In this document: positions 1-7,893 of the stretch, piece by piece | Layout: each line of letters opens with the position of its first letter | Position numbering within the stretch: the first letter of the stretch is position 1 | Assembly (NCBI GenBank): GCA_937959125.1 | Contig: CALGQU010000078.1 | Location: 1-52,551, forward strand | Reading direction: 5' to 3' | DNA: 52,551 bases | Source: an uncultured Croceitalea sp. | GTDB taxonomy: Bacteria > Bacteroidota > Bacteroidia > Flavobacteriales > Flavobacteriaceae | Program-made: the position numbers and the translations under genes | The notes under the pieces: generated by a model | The model's input: only the letters and a program-made list of their open reading frames with translations | What the model was told of the DNA's origin: nothing | The model's database searches: none

Positions 1-1368
1 GCTGCAGGCCATGAAGTGATTTGTGCGGTACGGGATGCCTCTAGATTGTCCGTTGATCAAGAAACACGTTCAAAAATTGAGGTCATAGAAATCGATTTTT
101 TAAAGGAACCCGTTTTAGATAAACTTCCCAAGGACTTGGAAGCTGCCTATTTCTTGATCCATTCCATGAGTTCCTCTACCAAGGATTTTGATGAAATGGA
201 AGCCAAAACCGCTGAAAACTTCAATACTTATGTTTCCGAAACCAACATCAAACAGGTCATTTATTTAAGTGGTATTGTCAATGACGAGAATCTTTCCAAA
301 CACTTATGGTCAAGAAAGAACGTGGAACGCATTCTTTATGAGGGCAACTTTAGTCTTACCGTCCTTAGGGCCGGGATTATTGTAGGTTCTGGGAGTTCTT
401 CTTTTGAGATTATCAGGGATCTATGTGAAAAACTCCCCTTTATGATCACCCCAAAATGGGTACTCACCAAAACGCAACCTATAGCCATTAGGGATGTCAT
501 CAACTTTCTCACCCAAGTTTTGGGCCGTAAGGACACCTATAACGATTCCTTTGATATCGCGGGACCGGATGTGTTGACCTATAAAGAGATGTTACATCAA
601 TACGCAACGGCACGTGGGTTTAAAAATTGGATCATAACCGTTCCCATAATGACGCCCAAGCTATCCTCATATTGGCTTTATTTTGTAACCTCTACCAGTT
701 ACAAACTGGCTTTAAACCTTGTAGACAGTATGAAGATAGAGGTCATTGCCAAGGATAACAGATTACAGCAACTGCTCAATATAAAGACACATACTTATCT
801 GGAAGCCATTGATATGGCCTTTAAAAAAATAGCACAGAATCTAGTGGTCAGCAGTTGGAAGGACAGCATGGTGAGCGGGCGGTTCAATAAAAATTTAGAG
901 AAATATATACAAGTACCCAAGTATGGGGTGCTTAAAGATGAAAAGACCCTTAAGGTCAACGACTCCGAAGCCGTTTTGGAGAATATTTGGAAAATAGGAG
1001 GGCACACCGGCTGGTATTATGGAAGTTGGCTGTGGAAAATGCGGGGTTTTATGGATAAGTTGATCGGTGGGGTGGGACTTAGGCGCGGAAGAACACATCC
1101 AGATAAGATTTTTCCCGGGGACGCCCTTGATTTTTGGCGGGTGCTTCTGGCCGATAAAAAGAAAAAACGCTTGCTGTTGTTCGCAGAAATGCGATTACCG
1201 GGTGAAGCGTGGTTAGAATTTAAGATTGATGCCAATGACGTCTTGCACCAAACGGCCACTTTTAGGCCTCGTGGCCTTAGGGGTCGACTGTACTGGTATA
1301 GCGTTCTTCCGTTCCACTATTTTATTTTTGGCGGAATGATCAGAAATATCGCAAAGAAGCGATCTTAA
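1..1368 (+). CDS. SDR-family NAD(P)-binding oxidoreductase with C-terminal DUF2867 (5' truncated by window)
   Basis: The reading frame is open to base 1. The residues before the first in-window GTG (AAGHEVICAVRD) look like the second strand of a Rossmann fold, so the true start and the glycine-rich loop lie upstream. The N-terminal half is an atypical SDR/NmrA-like domain, with YLSGIV, a conserved LRAGIIVG segment and QPIAIRDV. The C-terminal ~150 residues (from about IWKIGGHTGWYYG to the end) match the DUF2867 domain often fused to this SDR branch. 455 residues are visible. The substrate is unknown; this family is usually annotated only as an NAD(P)H-binding protein. It lies 89 bp upstream of an unrelated secreted-protein gene on the same strand. 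Family call is firm, function is not. Confidence 0.85.
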   Translation, partial: AAGHEVICAVRDASRLSVDQETRSKIEVIEIDFLKEPVLDKLPKDLEAAYFLIHSMSSSTKDFDEMEAKTAENFNTYVSETNIKQVIYLSGIVNDENLSKHLWSRKNVERILYEGNFSLTVLRAGIIVGSGSSSFEIIRDLCEKLPFMITPKWVLTKTQPIAIRDVINFLTQVLGRKDTYNDSFDIAGPDVLTYKEMLHQYATARGFKNWIITVPIMTPKLSSYWLYFVTSTSYKLALNLVDSMKIEVIAKDNRLQQLLNIKTHTYLEAIDMAFKKIAQNLVVSSWKDSMVSGRFNKNLEKYIQVPKYGVLKDEKTLKVNDSEAVLENIWKIGGHTGWYYGSWLWKMRGFMDKLIGGVGLRRGRTHPDKIFPGDALDFWRVLLADKKKKRLLLFAEMRLPGEAWLEFKIDANDVLHQTATFRPRGLRGRLYWYSVLPFHYFIFGGMIRNIAKKRS

Positions 1369-1457
1369 GAAACAATTGGCGTACTTAATCGTCATAACTA
1401 GGCAACCCTTTCGACTAGTATGATGTCTTATTTATAGAAAGCTACAAATACAACCCT

Positions 1458-2957
1458 ATGCGATTTTTTATCACTAGCCTTATTTTTTTAGCGGTAGCCC
1501 TGGGCTACGGGCAGTCTTTTACCGCCAAAGTCATCGATGCAAAGACCGAAAAACCCATTCCGTATGCTACCATTCAATATGCGGAGAACAGTGGCGTAAT
1601 TACCAATGAGGAAGGGCTTTTTAGTTTTTCCGTAGATGCCAATACCCAAACTTTGGATTCACTATACGTTTCCAGTATGGGCTATGAACGAAAAGGTTAT
1701 GTTTTTGAACAGGTAGCGCAAGACAGTATTTTAGTAATGTACCCCAAAGCCATTGCCCTAAATGGGGTTTATCTGTTTGACAAGGAATTGGAGGTGGATG
1801 AGATCGTGCAAAACATGGTAGATCGCTTGCCCCAAAATACGAACAGGGCCCCGGTGAAACAACGCTATTTTTTACGGCAATCCGTTTTTGGCAGAGTACA
1901 AAAGCTGGATATGGGTTTTGAAAAATCCTCCATTGAAGAGTTGGACAAAGAACTCATTGATAGTATCGCCGGGGCCATTCCCAAGTATTCCAGCCATTAT
2001 ACGGAGACCTTAGGGGATTTCTACCAGACAAAGAATGCCAATAAAGTCAATATATTAAAGGCGGCGGAACTTTATGATAAAAAGAATATCGGCTCTTTTG
2101 AAGATTTGGGCAAACGTATGGAAACCATGTTCAAACAGAACGTAAAACCGGATTCTTACCTTAAGATCAAATCGGGGCTTTTTAGTCAAAAGATCCAAGT
2201 CGATTCCATTCTTTCCGATATAGAGGTGGAAGAAGCCCAAGCCGTGGAAAAAGAACTGCAACGGGATAGCATCTCTGGCCTTGTGGATAGTCAGAAGTTC
2301 ATTTTTGATGAGCTGTTGCAAGAAGTGTTTTATGAGGAAGACAGCAAATTGAACGTCGTCTCCAAAAGGCGTAAATATGATTTTAAACTGGCGGGATATG
2401 CCGATATTGAAGATGAAGGTGTCTATGTCATTGATTTTGAACCAAAAAGAAGTGCGGCCTTTAAAGGAAGGATCTTTATCAATATCACCGATTTTGGGGT
2501 GATGCGAATCGATTTTGAAAATCTGAAAAACCTGAAAAACTTTAGGCTTTTGGGTATTTTTTATAGGGAAACCTTGTATAAAGGTTCCATGCATTTTACC
2601 AAGTTATCCAATGGAAAATATGACTTAAAGTTTGCGGATTTTAATTTTGGCAGGTGGTTTAGGTTTGATAGGCCCTTGGATGTCATTGAAAAAAACAAAC
2701 ATGTAAAAGGACGACGTAAGCAAAACGAACTACGCCTAAATATTGATTTTAGGATGACCAACACCAATAAATGGGAACTGGTCATCTTCGACAGCGAACT
2801 TATCGACCAGAACCAGTTTGATGCGGTTGAAGAGGATACAACTAAAAAATCTACCTATATGGCACAATACAATCCAGAATTTTGGCAAGGGTATAACATC
2901 ATGGAACCTAACCAAGCCATCCGCGAGTTCACCGTTAGCGAAGAAGAATCCAAATAA
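1458..2957 (+). CDS. Secreted protein with N-terminal carboxypeptidase-regulatory-like domain (paralogue 1)
   Basis: 499 residues. An N-terminal signal peptide (hydrophobic FITSLIFLAVALGYG, then Q) is followed at about residues 22-100 by a carboxypeptidase-D regulatory-like beta-sandwich, with the hallmark pattern AKTEKPIPYATIQY ... GVITNEEGLFSF ... SSMGYE. The remaining ~390 residues are a conserved Bacteroidota-type module of unknown function containing YVIDFEPK, GRIFIN and KGRRKQNELRLN. The protein is probably periplasmic or in the outer membrane. The next gene (3026) is a clear paralogue with the same architecture, so this looks like a tandem duplication. No catalytic motif was recognised; the regulatory-like domain does not imply peptidase activity. 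Confidence 0.8.
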   Translation: MRFFITSLIFLAVALGYGQSFTAKVIDAKTEKPIPYATIQYAENSGVITNEEGLFSFSVDANTQTLDSLYVSSMGYERKGYVFEQVAQDSILVMYPKAIALNGVYLFDKELEVDEIVQNMVDRLPQNTNRAPVKQRYFLRQSVFGRVQKLDMGFEKSSIEELDKELIDSIAGAIPKYSSHYTETLGDFYQTKNANKVNILKAAELYDKKNIGSFEDLGKRMETMFKQNVKPDSYLKIKSGLFSQKIQVDSILSDIEVEEAQAVEKELQRDSISGLVDSQKFIFDELLQEVFYEEDSKLNVVSKRRKYDFKLAGYADIEDEGVYVIDFEPKRSAAFKGRIFINITDFGVMRIDFENLKNLKNFRLLGIFYRETLYKGSMHFTKLSNGKYDLKFADFNFGRWFRFDRPLDVIEKNKHVKGRRKQNELRLNIDFRMTNTNKWELVIFDSELIDQNQFDAVEEDTTKKSTYMAQYNPEFWQGYNIMEPNQAIREFTVSEEESK

Positions 2958-3000
2958 ATAATCTTTTTCTTACAAGAATTGAAGAAAAAATGAGTTATAA

Positions 3001-3024
3001 GGTAACGTAGTACCAAACGTTACC
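3001..3024 (+). promoter_or_regulatory. 8-bp perfect inverted repeat abutting the start codon at 3026
   Basis: GGTAACGT (3001-3008) and ACGTTACC (3017-3024) are perfect reverse complements separated by 8 nt, and the second arm ends one base before the ATG. In the mRNA this would fold into a hairpin that occludes the initiation region. As DNA it could be an operator. There is no T-tract, so it is not a terminator of the upstream gene. Confidence 0.5.
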
Positions 3025-3025
3025 A

Positions 3026-4510
3026 ATGAAATACATTGCATTCTTTTGTTTTTTCCTATGCATAGGGCAGTCTGTATTTGGACAGCGATATGCTTCCCAA
3101 TTACTGGATGCCGTAACAAAAGCTCCAATTCCTTATGCCACCGTACAGTATGGCAAGGAACTGGGGACCATCACCAATGAAGAAGGCTTTTTTAGTTTTG
3201 AACTGGACCGTTATTCCAAAAAGTTAGACTCTGCCTATATCTCTAGTATGGGGTATGGGAAAACCGGTTTTTCATTTACCATGTTCAAAAGTGATAGTAT
3301 CCTATTAGCACCAAAATCTACCACATTGTTAGGGGTGGAGTTATTTGGCGAAGGATTGGATGCGGAAGAAATTATTGCCCGGGTAAAGCAGATGGCCCCG
3401 GAAAACTACCAGCAACTGCCCGTAAAAAAGAAGTTTTTCTTACGGCAGTCCACCCATGATGAAATTGATAGGGCAGAACTCAAGGTAGTATCCTCCTCCG
3501 TAGACCGCATCCACCAGTATCTTTTGGACAGTATTACCAAGGCACTACCAAAAGAATCTACCTACCATGCAGAAACCTTGGGGCAACTCTATAAAAACAA
3601 GGACAGTATAAAGCTCACCATACTGCGTGCCGCTGAGCTTTATGATAAGGCCAACCAAGCTACTTTTGACGCCCTAGCGGAGAAATTGGAAACGATTATA
3701 AAAGCCAATACCAAGGAAGACTCGTACTATAAAATTAAAACGGGGGTGATCTCCACCAAATTTCGTTTTGACCCGGTAGCCAATACCTCCAAAAAAAATC
3801 CGAACCCTTCTAGTTTAAAAGATCTGGTACAGACCAATTTCTTAAGCAGGCGAAGGGAGCGTTTGCAACTCATAGAATTTCAGGTTTTTGGAAAGAAATC
3901 CCGTTTTGATGTTATCTCCAAGTCCAAGCGATACGTTTTCACCCTTTCAGAAATTATAGATCAAGATGGTGAAAACAGGCAATACGTGATTGATTTTTTG
4001 CCTAAAAAAACAGCTGCCCTTAGTGGACGTTTGTTTATCAATACTTATGATTTTGCCCTTACCAGGGTAGAGTTCGGCAATAAAAAACCCTTAAAACGAA
4101 TAAAACTTTTAGGTATAGACTACAACGAGCCAATATATCAAGGTATTACGGTATACAGTAAAATGAAAAACGGAAAATACGAGCTGTCCTTTTCAAAATT
4201 GGAACACCACCAATATTTAAATGCGGAACGGCCCTTGAAAATTGTAGAGAAAAACAAAAATACCAAAGGACGACGGCAACAAAACGAGATTGTACTTGAG
4301 CTGTATTACACTGAAAAGAAATCGCACAGCTTTGAATGGGTGGCCTTAGAAAACAAAGCCGGTAGTCAGAGTGCTTTTGACCTATTCCCGGAAGACCTAG
4401 TGGGTGATCTAACCCATCTGGACAAATATGATCCTACCTACTGGCAGGGCTATACCATTATAGAACCCAATAAAGCGTTACAAGCCTTTGAGATAGCCCA
4501 ATTGGACTAA
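3026..4510 (+). CDS. Secreted protein with N-terminal carboxypeptidase-regulatory-like domain (paralogue 2)
   Basis: 494 residues. The signal peptide (IAFFCFFLCIGQSVFG then Q) is followed by the same regulatory-like beta-sandwich as in the upstream gene (TKAPIPYATVQY ... GTITNEEGFFSFEL ... ISSMGYG). The long C-terminal module has YVIDFLPKKTAALSGRLFIN and KGRRQQNEIVLELYY. It aligns end to end with the protein at 1458-2957, including a tail of type YWQGYTIIEPNKA, so it arose by tandem duplication. Its stop codon overlaps the stop of the convergent ctlX gene by 4 bp (CTAA). A perfect inverted repeat sits directly before its ATG and not before paralogue 1, so the two may be controlled differently. 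Function unknown. Confidence 0.8.
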   Translation: MKYIAFFCFFLCIGQSVFGQRYASQLLDAVTKAPIPYATVQYGKELGTITNEEGFFSFELDRYSKKLDSAYISSMGYGKTGFSFTMFKSDSILLAPKSTTLLGVELFGEGLDAEEIIARVKQMAPENYQQLPVKKKFFLRQSTHDEIDRAELKVVSSSVDRIHQYLLDSITKALPKESTYHAETLGQLYKNKDSIKLTILRAAELYDKANQATFDALAEKLETIIKANTKEDSYYKIKTGVISTKFRFDPVANTSKKNPNPSSLKDLVQTNFLSRRRERLQLIEFQVFGKKSRFDVISKSKRYVFTLSEIIDQDGENRQYVIDFLPKKTAALSGRLFINTYDFALTRVEFGNKKPLKRIKLLGIDYNEPIYQGITVYSKMKNGKYELSFSKLEHHQYLNAERPLKIVEKNKNTKGRRQQNEIVLELYYTEKKSHSFEWVALENKAGSQSAFDLFPEDLVGDLTHLDKYDPTYWQGYTIIEPNKALQAFEIAQLD

Positions 4511-5436
4511 GCTTTTGGCAAGAACACTTCGGCCATCATACAACGGGCACTACCGCCTCCACAGGTTTCTATGGTGGTCAAAGGACTATGGAGTATACGA
4601 CAATGGTTTTCTATTTGTTTTAATTGATCTGGCCGTAAGCTATGGTAGGCGGCAGAGCTCATCACCATAAAACGCTCTTCATCCGCACCAATGACCTGCA
4701 ACATATTGCCTGCAAAATGATGCATTTGTTCCTCCGTAATGGCAATCACTTCTTTACCGTCTTCTTTTAAATGTCGCATGACACTTTTACGCTGTTTGGT
4801 ATCATCAATGGAGGCCATACAAACAACAGCAAAGGTTTCTGCCATGGCCATCATAACATTGGTATGATAAATAGGGAGCCGTTTCCCCTTTACCGTTTGG
4901 TTGGCATGGAATACCACTGGAAAACAATCAAAATCTTCACAGAAGGTGATAAAAAGCTCCTCATCTGCCCTTTCTGACAATGCGCAATACGCTTTTTGGT
5001 TCACACGGTCCTTTAATATACTGCCCGTACCTTCTAAAAAGAGTCCTTCTTCTTCAGCATCGGTATAATCTAAAATATGGCTGATCTTAAATCCATTCGC
5101 TTCCAAAACATCAAAGACATCTTCCCGGCGTTCCCTTCTTCTATTCTCTGCAAACATGGGGTAGACGGCAATGACGCCACTACTATGAAAGGAAATCCAA
5201 TTGTTGGGAAATATGGAATCTGGGGTTTCCGTTTCTGGACGGTCATCCATAACAATGACATTGACCCCATGTTGCCGTAGCACTGTAACAAAATCGTCAA
5301 ATTCTTCTTGGGCTTTTTTATTGATGTCTTGGGCGGTTCCAGCCATTTCTTCCTGAAAATAGTTGTTTACCGCAGTTTGCTCGTTCATTCTGAAGGCAAC
5401 CGGTCTGATCATCAAAATGGTATTGGTTATTTGCAT
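4507..5436 (-). CDS. ctlX: Citrulline utilization hydrolase CtlX-type (arginine deiminase-related)
   Basis: 309 residues. It has the guanidino-group-modifying (amidinotransferase) fold: DSIFPNNWIS near residue 70, IYHTNVMMAMAE near residue 190 carrying the His region, and a C-terminal Cys in CGGGSARCMMAE close to the end. This pattern and length fit the CtlX family, in which some members hydrolyse citrulline. It is the last gene of a two-gene unit, 35 bp behind another amidinotransferase-fold gene, and it converges with the gene at 3026-4510 with overlapping stop codons. Substrate specificity is inferred from family resemblance only. Confidence 0.82.
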   Translation of the reverse strand: MQITNTILMIRPVAFRMNEQTAVNNYFQEEMAGTAQDINKKAQEEFDDFVTVLRQHGVNVIVMDDRPETETPDSIFPNNWISFHSSGVIAVYPMFAENRRRERREDVFDVLEANGFKISHILDYTDAEEEGLFLEGTGSILKDRVNQKAYCALSERADEELFITFCEDFDCFPVVFHANQTVKGKRLPIYHTNVMMAMAETFAVVCMASIDDTKQRKSVMRHLKEDGKEVIAITEEQMHHFAGNMLQVIGADEERFMVMSSAAYHSLRPDQLKQIENHCRILHSPLTTIETCGGGSARCMMAEVFLPKA

Positions 5437-5471
5437 TAGATGAGAGGTATTGAATTAAAGGTAAAAAATTG

Positions 5472-6404
5472 TTATGCTAATAATGGTTCGTTGTTCCTAA
5501 TAAGTGGCAGGGTACTACATCTAAGCAATCCTTCTTGCTTGGCAATTTCTGCATAGGGAATCTCTTCCACCGTAAACCCTTTTTCCCTTAACCAGTTGTT
5601 CAGTCTGGTAAAACTTTTCTCGGAAACCACCACTTTTGGTGATATGGAGAATACATTGCTGAACATTTGGTACATCTCATCTGCCGTTATCTCAAAGATG
5701 TTTTCCCTTCCAAAGTAGTTGACCAGCCATTCATATTCTTCTTCTACCAGAAATCCATTCTTATGGAGTATGGCCTTATCCGTACCAATGGGCTGAAAAC
5801 AACAGTCCAAATGCAATGCATTTTCCTTGGCGTTGGTATTGGATTTTCGCAACTCAAAAGACTTTACTTTTTTGTTAGGGAAGTGCTCCTTAAGAAACGC
5901 TACTGCCGCTTTATTGGTTCGTGCAGTAATATAATCGGCGTAATCGTCCCCGGTATAGGTGCCTACGAAGATATAGTCGTGCCAAGGCATGACATCCCCA
6001 CCTTCCACATGTACTTCTTCTGGCGGATAAATCACTTTTTCTGGATAAATCTGTTCCATTACATGTCCAATGGCCTGAAATTCCTTTTCCCGATCGGGTA
6101 GAATATTAGCATGGACAAAGGTATCCCCGACTACAAAGGCAATGTCCCTAGAAAAAATCTGGTTGCAATTTTCAATTACGGATGGCCTATACACCTTGAT
6201 CCCATATTTTTGGAATACAGCTGCAAAAGCATTTATTTCCTTTATCATATCCGTTTCTTTGGGATAAGTACCGGCAAGAATATGTTCCAAGGATTTGGGA
6301 TCATAAGCTTCCTCTGGCTTTGGCGTTGGTCCGCAGCTCTCCGCTGTTCCCAACACGACAGCCTTTAGCTGGGCCGTTTCATCATTGATGTTTAAATCAA
6401 GCAT
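5472..6404 (-). CDS. Amidinotransferase/dimethylarginine dimethylaminohydrolase-like hydrolase
   Basis: 310 residues of the pentein (guanidino-modifying enzyme) fold. Visible active-site signatures are EGGDVMPWHD (acidic residues of the EGGD type), LHLDCCF (His plus substrate-loop residues) and a C-terminal nucleophile Cys in LLRCSTLPLIRN. N-terminal VVLGTAESCGPTPKPEE resembles glycine/scyllo-inosamine amidinotransferase starts, while NCBI-type names for this group include DDAH-family and arginine deiminase-family. Either a hydrolase on arginine derivatives or an amidino transfer enzyme is possible. It is transcribed just ahead of ctlX, and carA is further upstream on the same strand, which suggests arginine/citrulline turnover. 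It lies behind the gltA terminator, so it needs its own promoter or read-through. Confidence 0.8.
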   Translation of the reverse strand: MLDLNINDETAQLKAVVLGTAESCGPTPKPEEAYDPKSLEHILAGTYPKETDMIKEINAFAAVFQKYGIKVYRPSVIENCNQIFSRDIAFVVGDTFVHANILPDREKEFQAIGHVMEQIYPEKVIYPPEEVHVEGGDVMPWHDYIFVGTYTGDDYADYITARTNKAAVAFLKEHFPNKKVKSFELRKSNTNAKENALHLDCCFQPIGTDKAILHKNGFLVEEEYEWLVNYFGRENIFEITADEMYQMFSNVFSISPKVVVSEKSFTRLNNWLREKGFTVEEIPYAEIAKQEGLLRCSTLPLIRNNEPLLA

Positions 6405-6432
6405 TTCTTCTCAATTAATCATTATGGCTTAA

Positions 6433-6469
6433 AACCAAAAAAAGCCCTTTTAACCAGTAAAAGAGCTTT
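6433..6469 (-). terminator. Intrinsic terminator after gltA
   Basis: On the minus strand a 12-bp stem (AAAGCTCTTTTA paired with TAAAAGGGCTTT, one U-G wobble) with a 5-nt loop is followed by a run of seven T. It begins 22 bp after the gltA stop codon. Confidence 0.85.
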
Positions 6470-6491
6470 ATTGTTTTTTTATGGTAGCAAT

Positions 6492-7775
6492 CTACCTTTT
6501 GTCAACTTCGACAAAAGGGCGCAGATTTGCTCCAATATATATTTGACGTGGACGACCAATAGGTTCCTTGCGCAAACGCATTTCCCTCCATTGCGCAATC
6601 CAACCCGGTAATCTACCCAAAGCAAACATTACGGTAAACATATCCGTTGGAATCCCTAAAGCACGATAAATAATACCAGAATAAAAATCTACGTTAGGGT
6701 AGAGTTTTCGTTTCACAAAATAGTCGTCTTCCAGTGCTTCTTTCTCCAAACCTTTGGCAATATTCAAAATAGGGTCGTCTATCCCTAAATCGCTCAAGAC
6801 TTCATCCGCCGCCACTTTAATAATCTTAGCTCTTGGGTCAAAGTTTTTATAGACCCTATGCCCAAAGCCCATTAAACGAAATGGGTCATCTTTGTCTTTG
6901 GCCTTGGCCATGTATTTTTTGGTATCGCCGCCATCCGCTTCTATGGCTTCAAGCATTTCCAAAACCGCTTGGTTGGCACCACCATGCAGTGGGCCCCATA
7001 AGGCTGATATTCCGGCTGAAAGTGATGCGAACAAACCAGCGTGCGATGACCCTACGATTCTAACCGTCGAAGTAGAGCAATTTTGCTCGTGGTCCGCATG
7101 TAAAATCAGTAATTTGTCCAGAGCATCTATAATCACTTTATTTCTCTTGTATTCTTGATTGGGTTTTTTGAACATCATTTTATGGATGTTCTCCACATAC
7201 CCCAAGGAGTCATCCCCATAATCCAATGGCAGTCCCATTTTCTTTCTCATGGCCCAAGCGACCAATACCGGGAATTTAGCAAGAATACGAACGATGGAGT
7301 GATACATAGCATCGTTGGAAGCGACATCTACCGATCCTGGGTTAAAGGCAACCAATGCACTGGTCAATGAAGAAAGTACGCCCATGGGATGTGCGGATTT
7401 TGGAAAACCGTCCAAAATCTTTTTCATCTCTTCATCTACATGGGATTCGTTTTTAATATCTAAATGGAAAGCCTCCAACTGCTCTTTATTGGGCAATTCC
7501 CCAAAAATCAGCAAATAAGCCACTTCTAAAAAATCTGCTTTTTCTGCCAATTCCTCAATGGAATATCCGCGATAGCGCAAAATACCTTTTTCACCATCTA
7601 AAAATGTAATGGCACTTTCGCAAGAACCCGTGTTTTTATATCCTGGGTCAATGGTTACGATACCACTAATACCCCTTAACGTTTTAATATCGATTGCCAA
7701 CTCATCTTCCGTTCCCTTTATTACCGGGAATTCATATTTTTTTCCTTCAAACTCAAGTGTTGCTTTATCCGACAT
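6492..7775 (-). CDS. gltA: Citrate synthase
   Basis: 427 residues, the normal length of the hexameric type II enzyme. It condenses oxaloacetate and acetyl-CoA to citrate at the entry of the TCA cycle. The sequence shows the N-terminal small beta domain (LEFEGKKYEFPVI), GILRYRGYSIEEL, the His-containing HADHEQNCSTSTVR, the second His in WGPLHGGANQAV, and FGHRVYKNFDPRA with the catalytic Asp region downstream. The start ATAAATG has no Shine-Dalgarno. It lies 118 bp behind glgA with no strong terminator between, and ahead of a clear terminator. Confidence 0.98.
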   Translation of the reverse strand: MSDKATLEFEGKKYEFPVIKGTEDELAIDIKTLRGISGIVTIDPGYKNTGSCESAITFLDGEKGILRYRGYSIEELAEKADFLEVAYLLIFGELPNKEQLEAFHLDIKNESHVDEEMKKILDGFPKSAHPMGVLSSLTSALVAFNPGSVDVASNDAMYHSIVRILAKFPVLVAWAMRKKMGLPLDYGDDSLGYVENIHKMMFKKPNQEYKRNKVIIDALDKLLILHADHEQNCSTSTVRIVGSSHAGLFASLSAGISALWGPLHGGANQAVLEMLEAIEADGGDTKKYMAKAKDKDDPFRLMGFGHRVYKNFDPRAKIIKVAADEVLSDLGIDDPILNIAKGLEKEALEDDYFVKRKLYPNVDFYSGIIYRALGIPTDMFTVMFALGRLPGWIAQWREMRLRKEPIGRPRQIYIGANLRPFVEVDKR

Positions 7776-7893
7776 TTATAAGATTTAATGTATTAATTAC
7801 AGGAGGTTAAAATTACGAAAAAGGAAAGGTTTTAACAATATTGGCCTTTCAATTTGGATTATTCTTAACAATTGTCGTACCAATTGTGCAAGC

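Noticed and set aside
2055-2594. Long open frame on the minus strand (179 codons) within the 1458 gene
   Set aside because: It lies wholly inside a well supported plus-strand CDS, has no signal or family features and reads like a codon-bias shadow.
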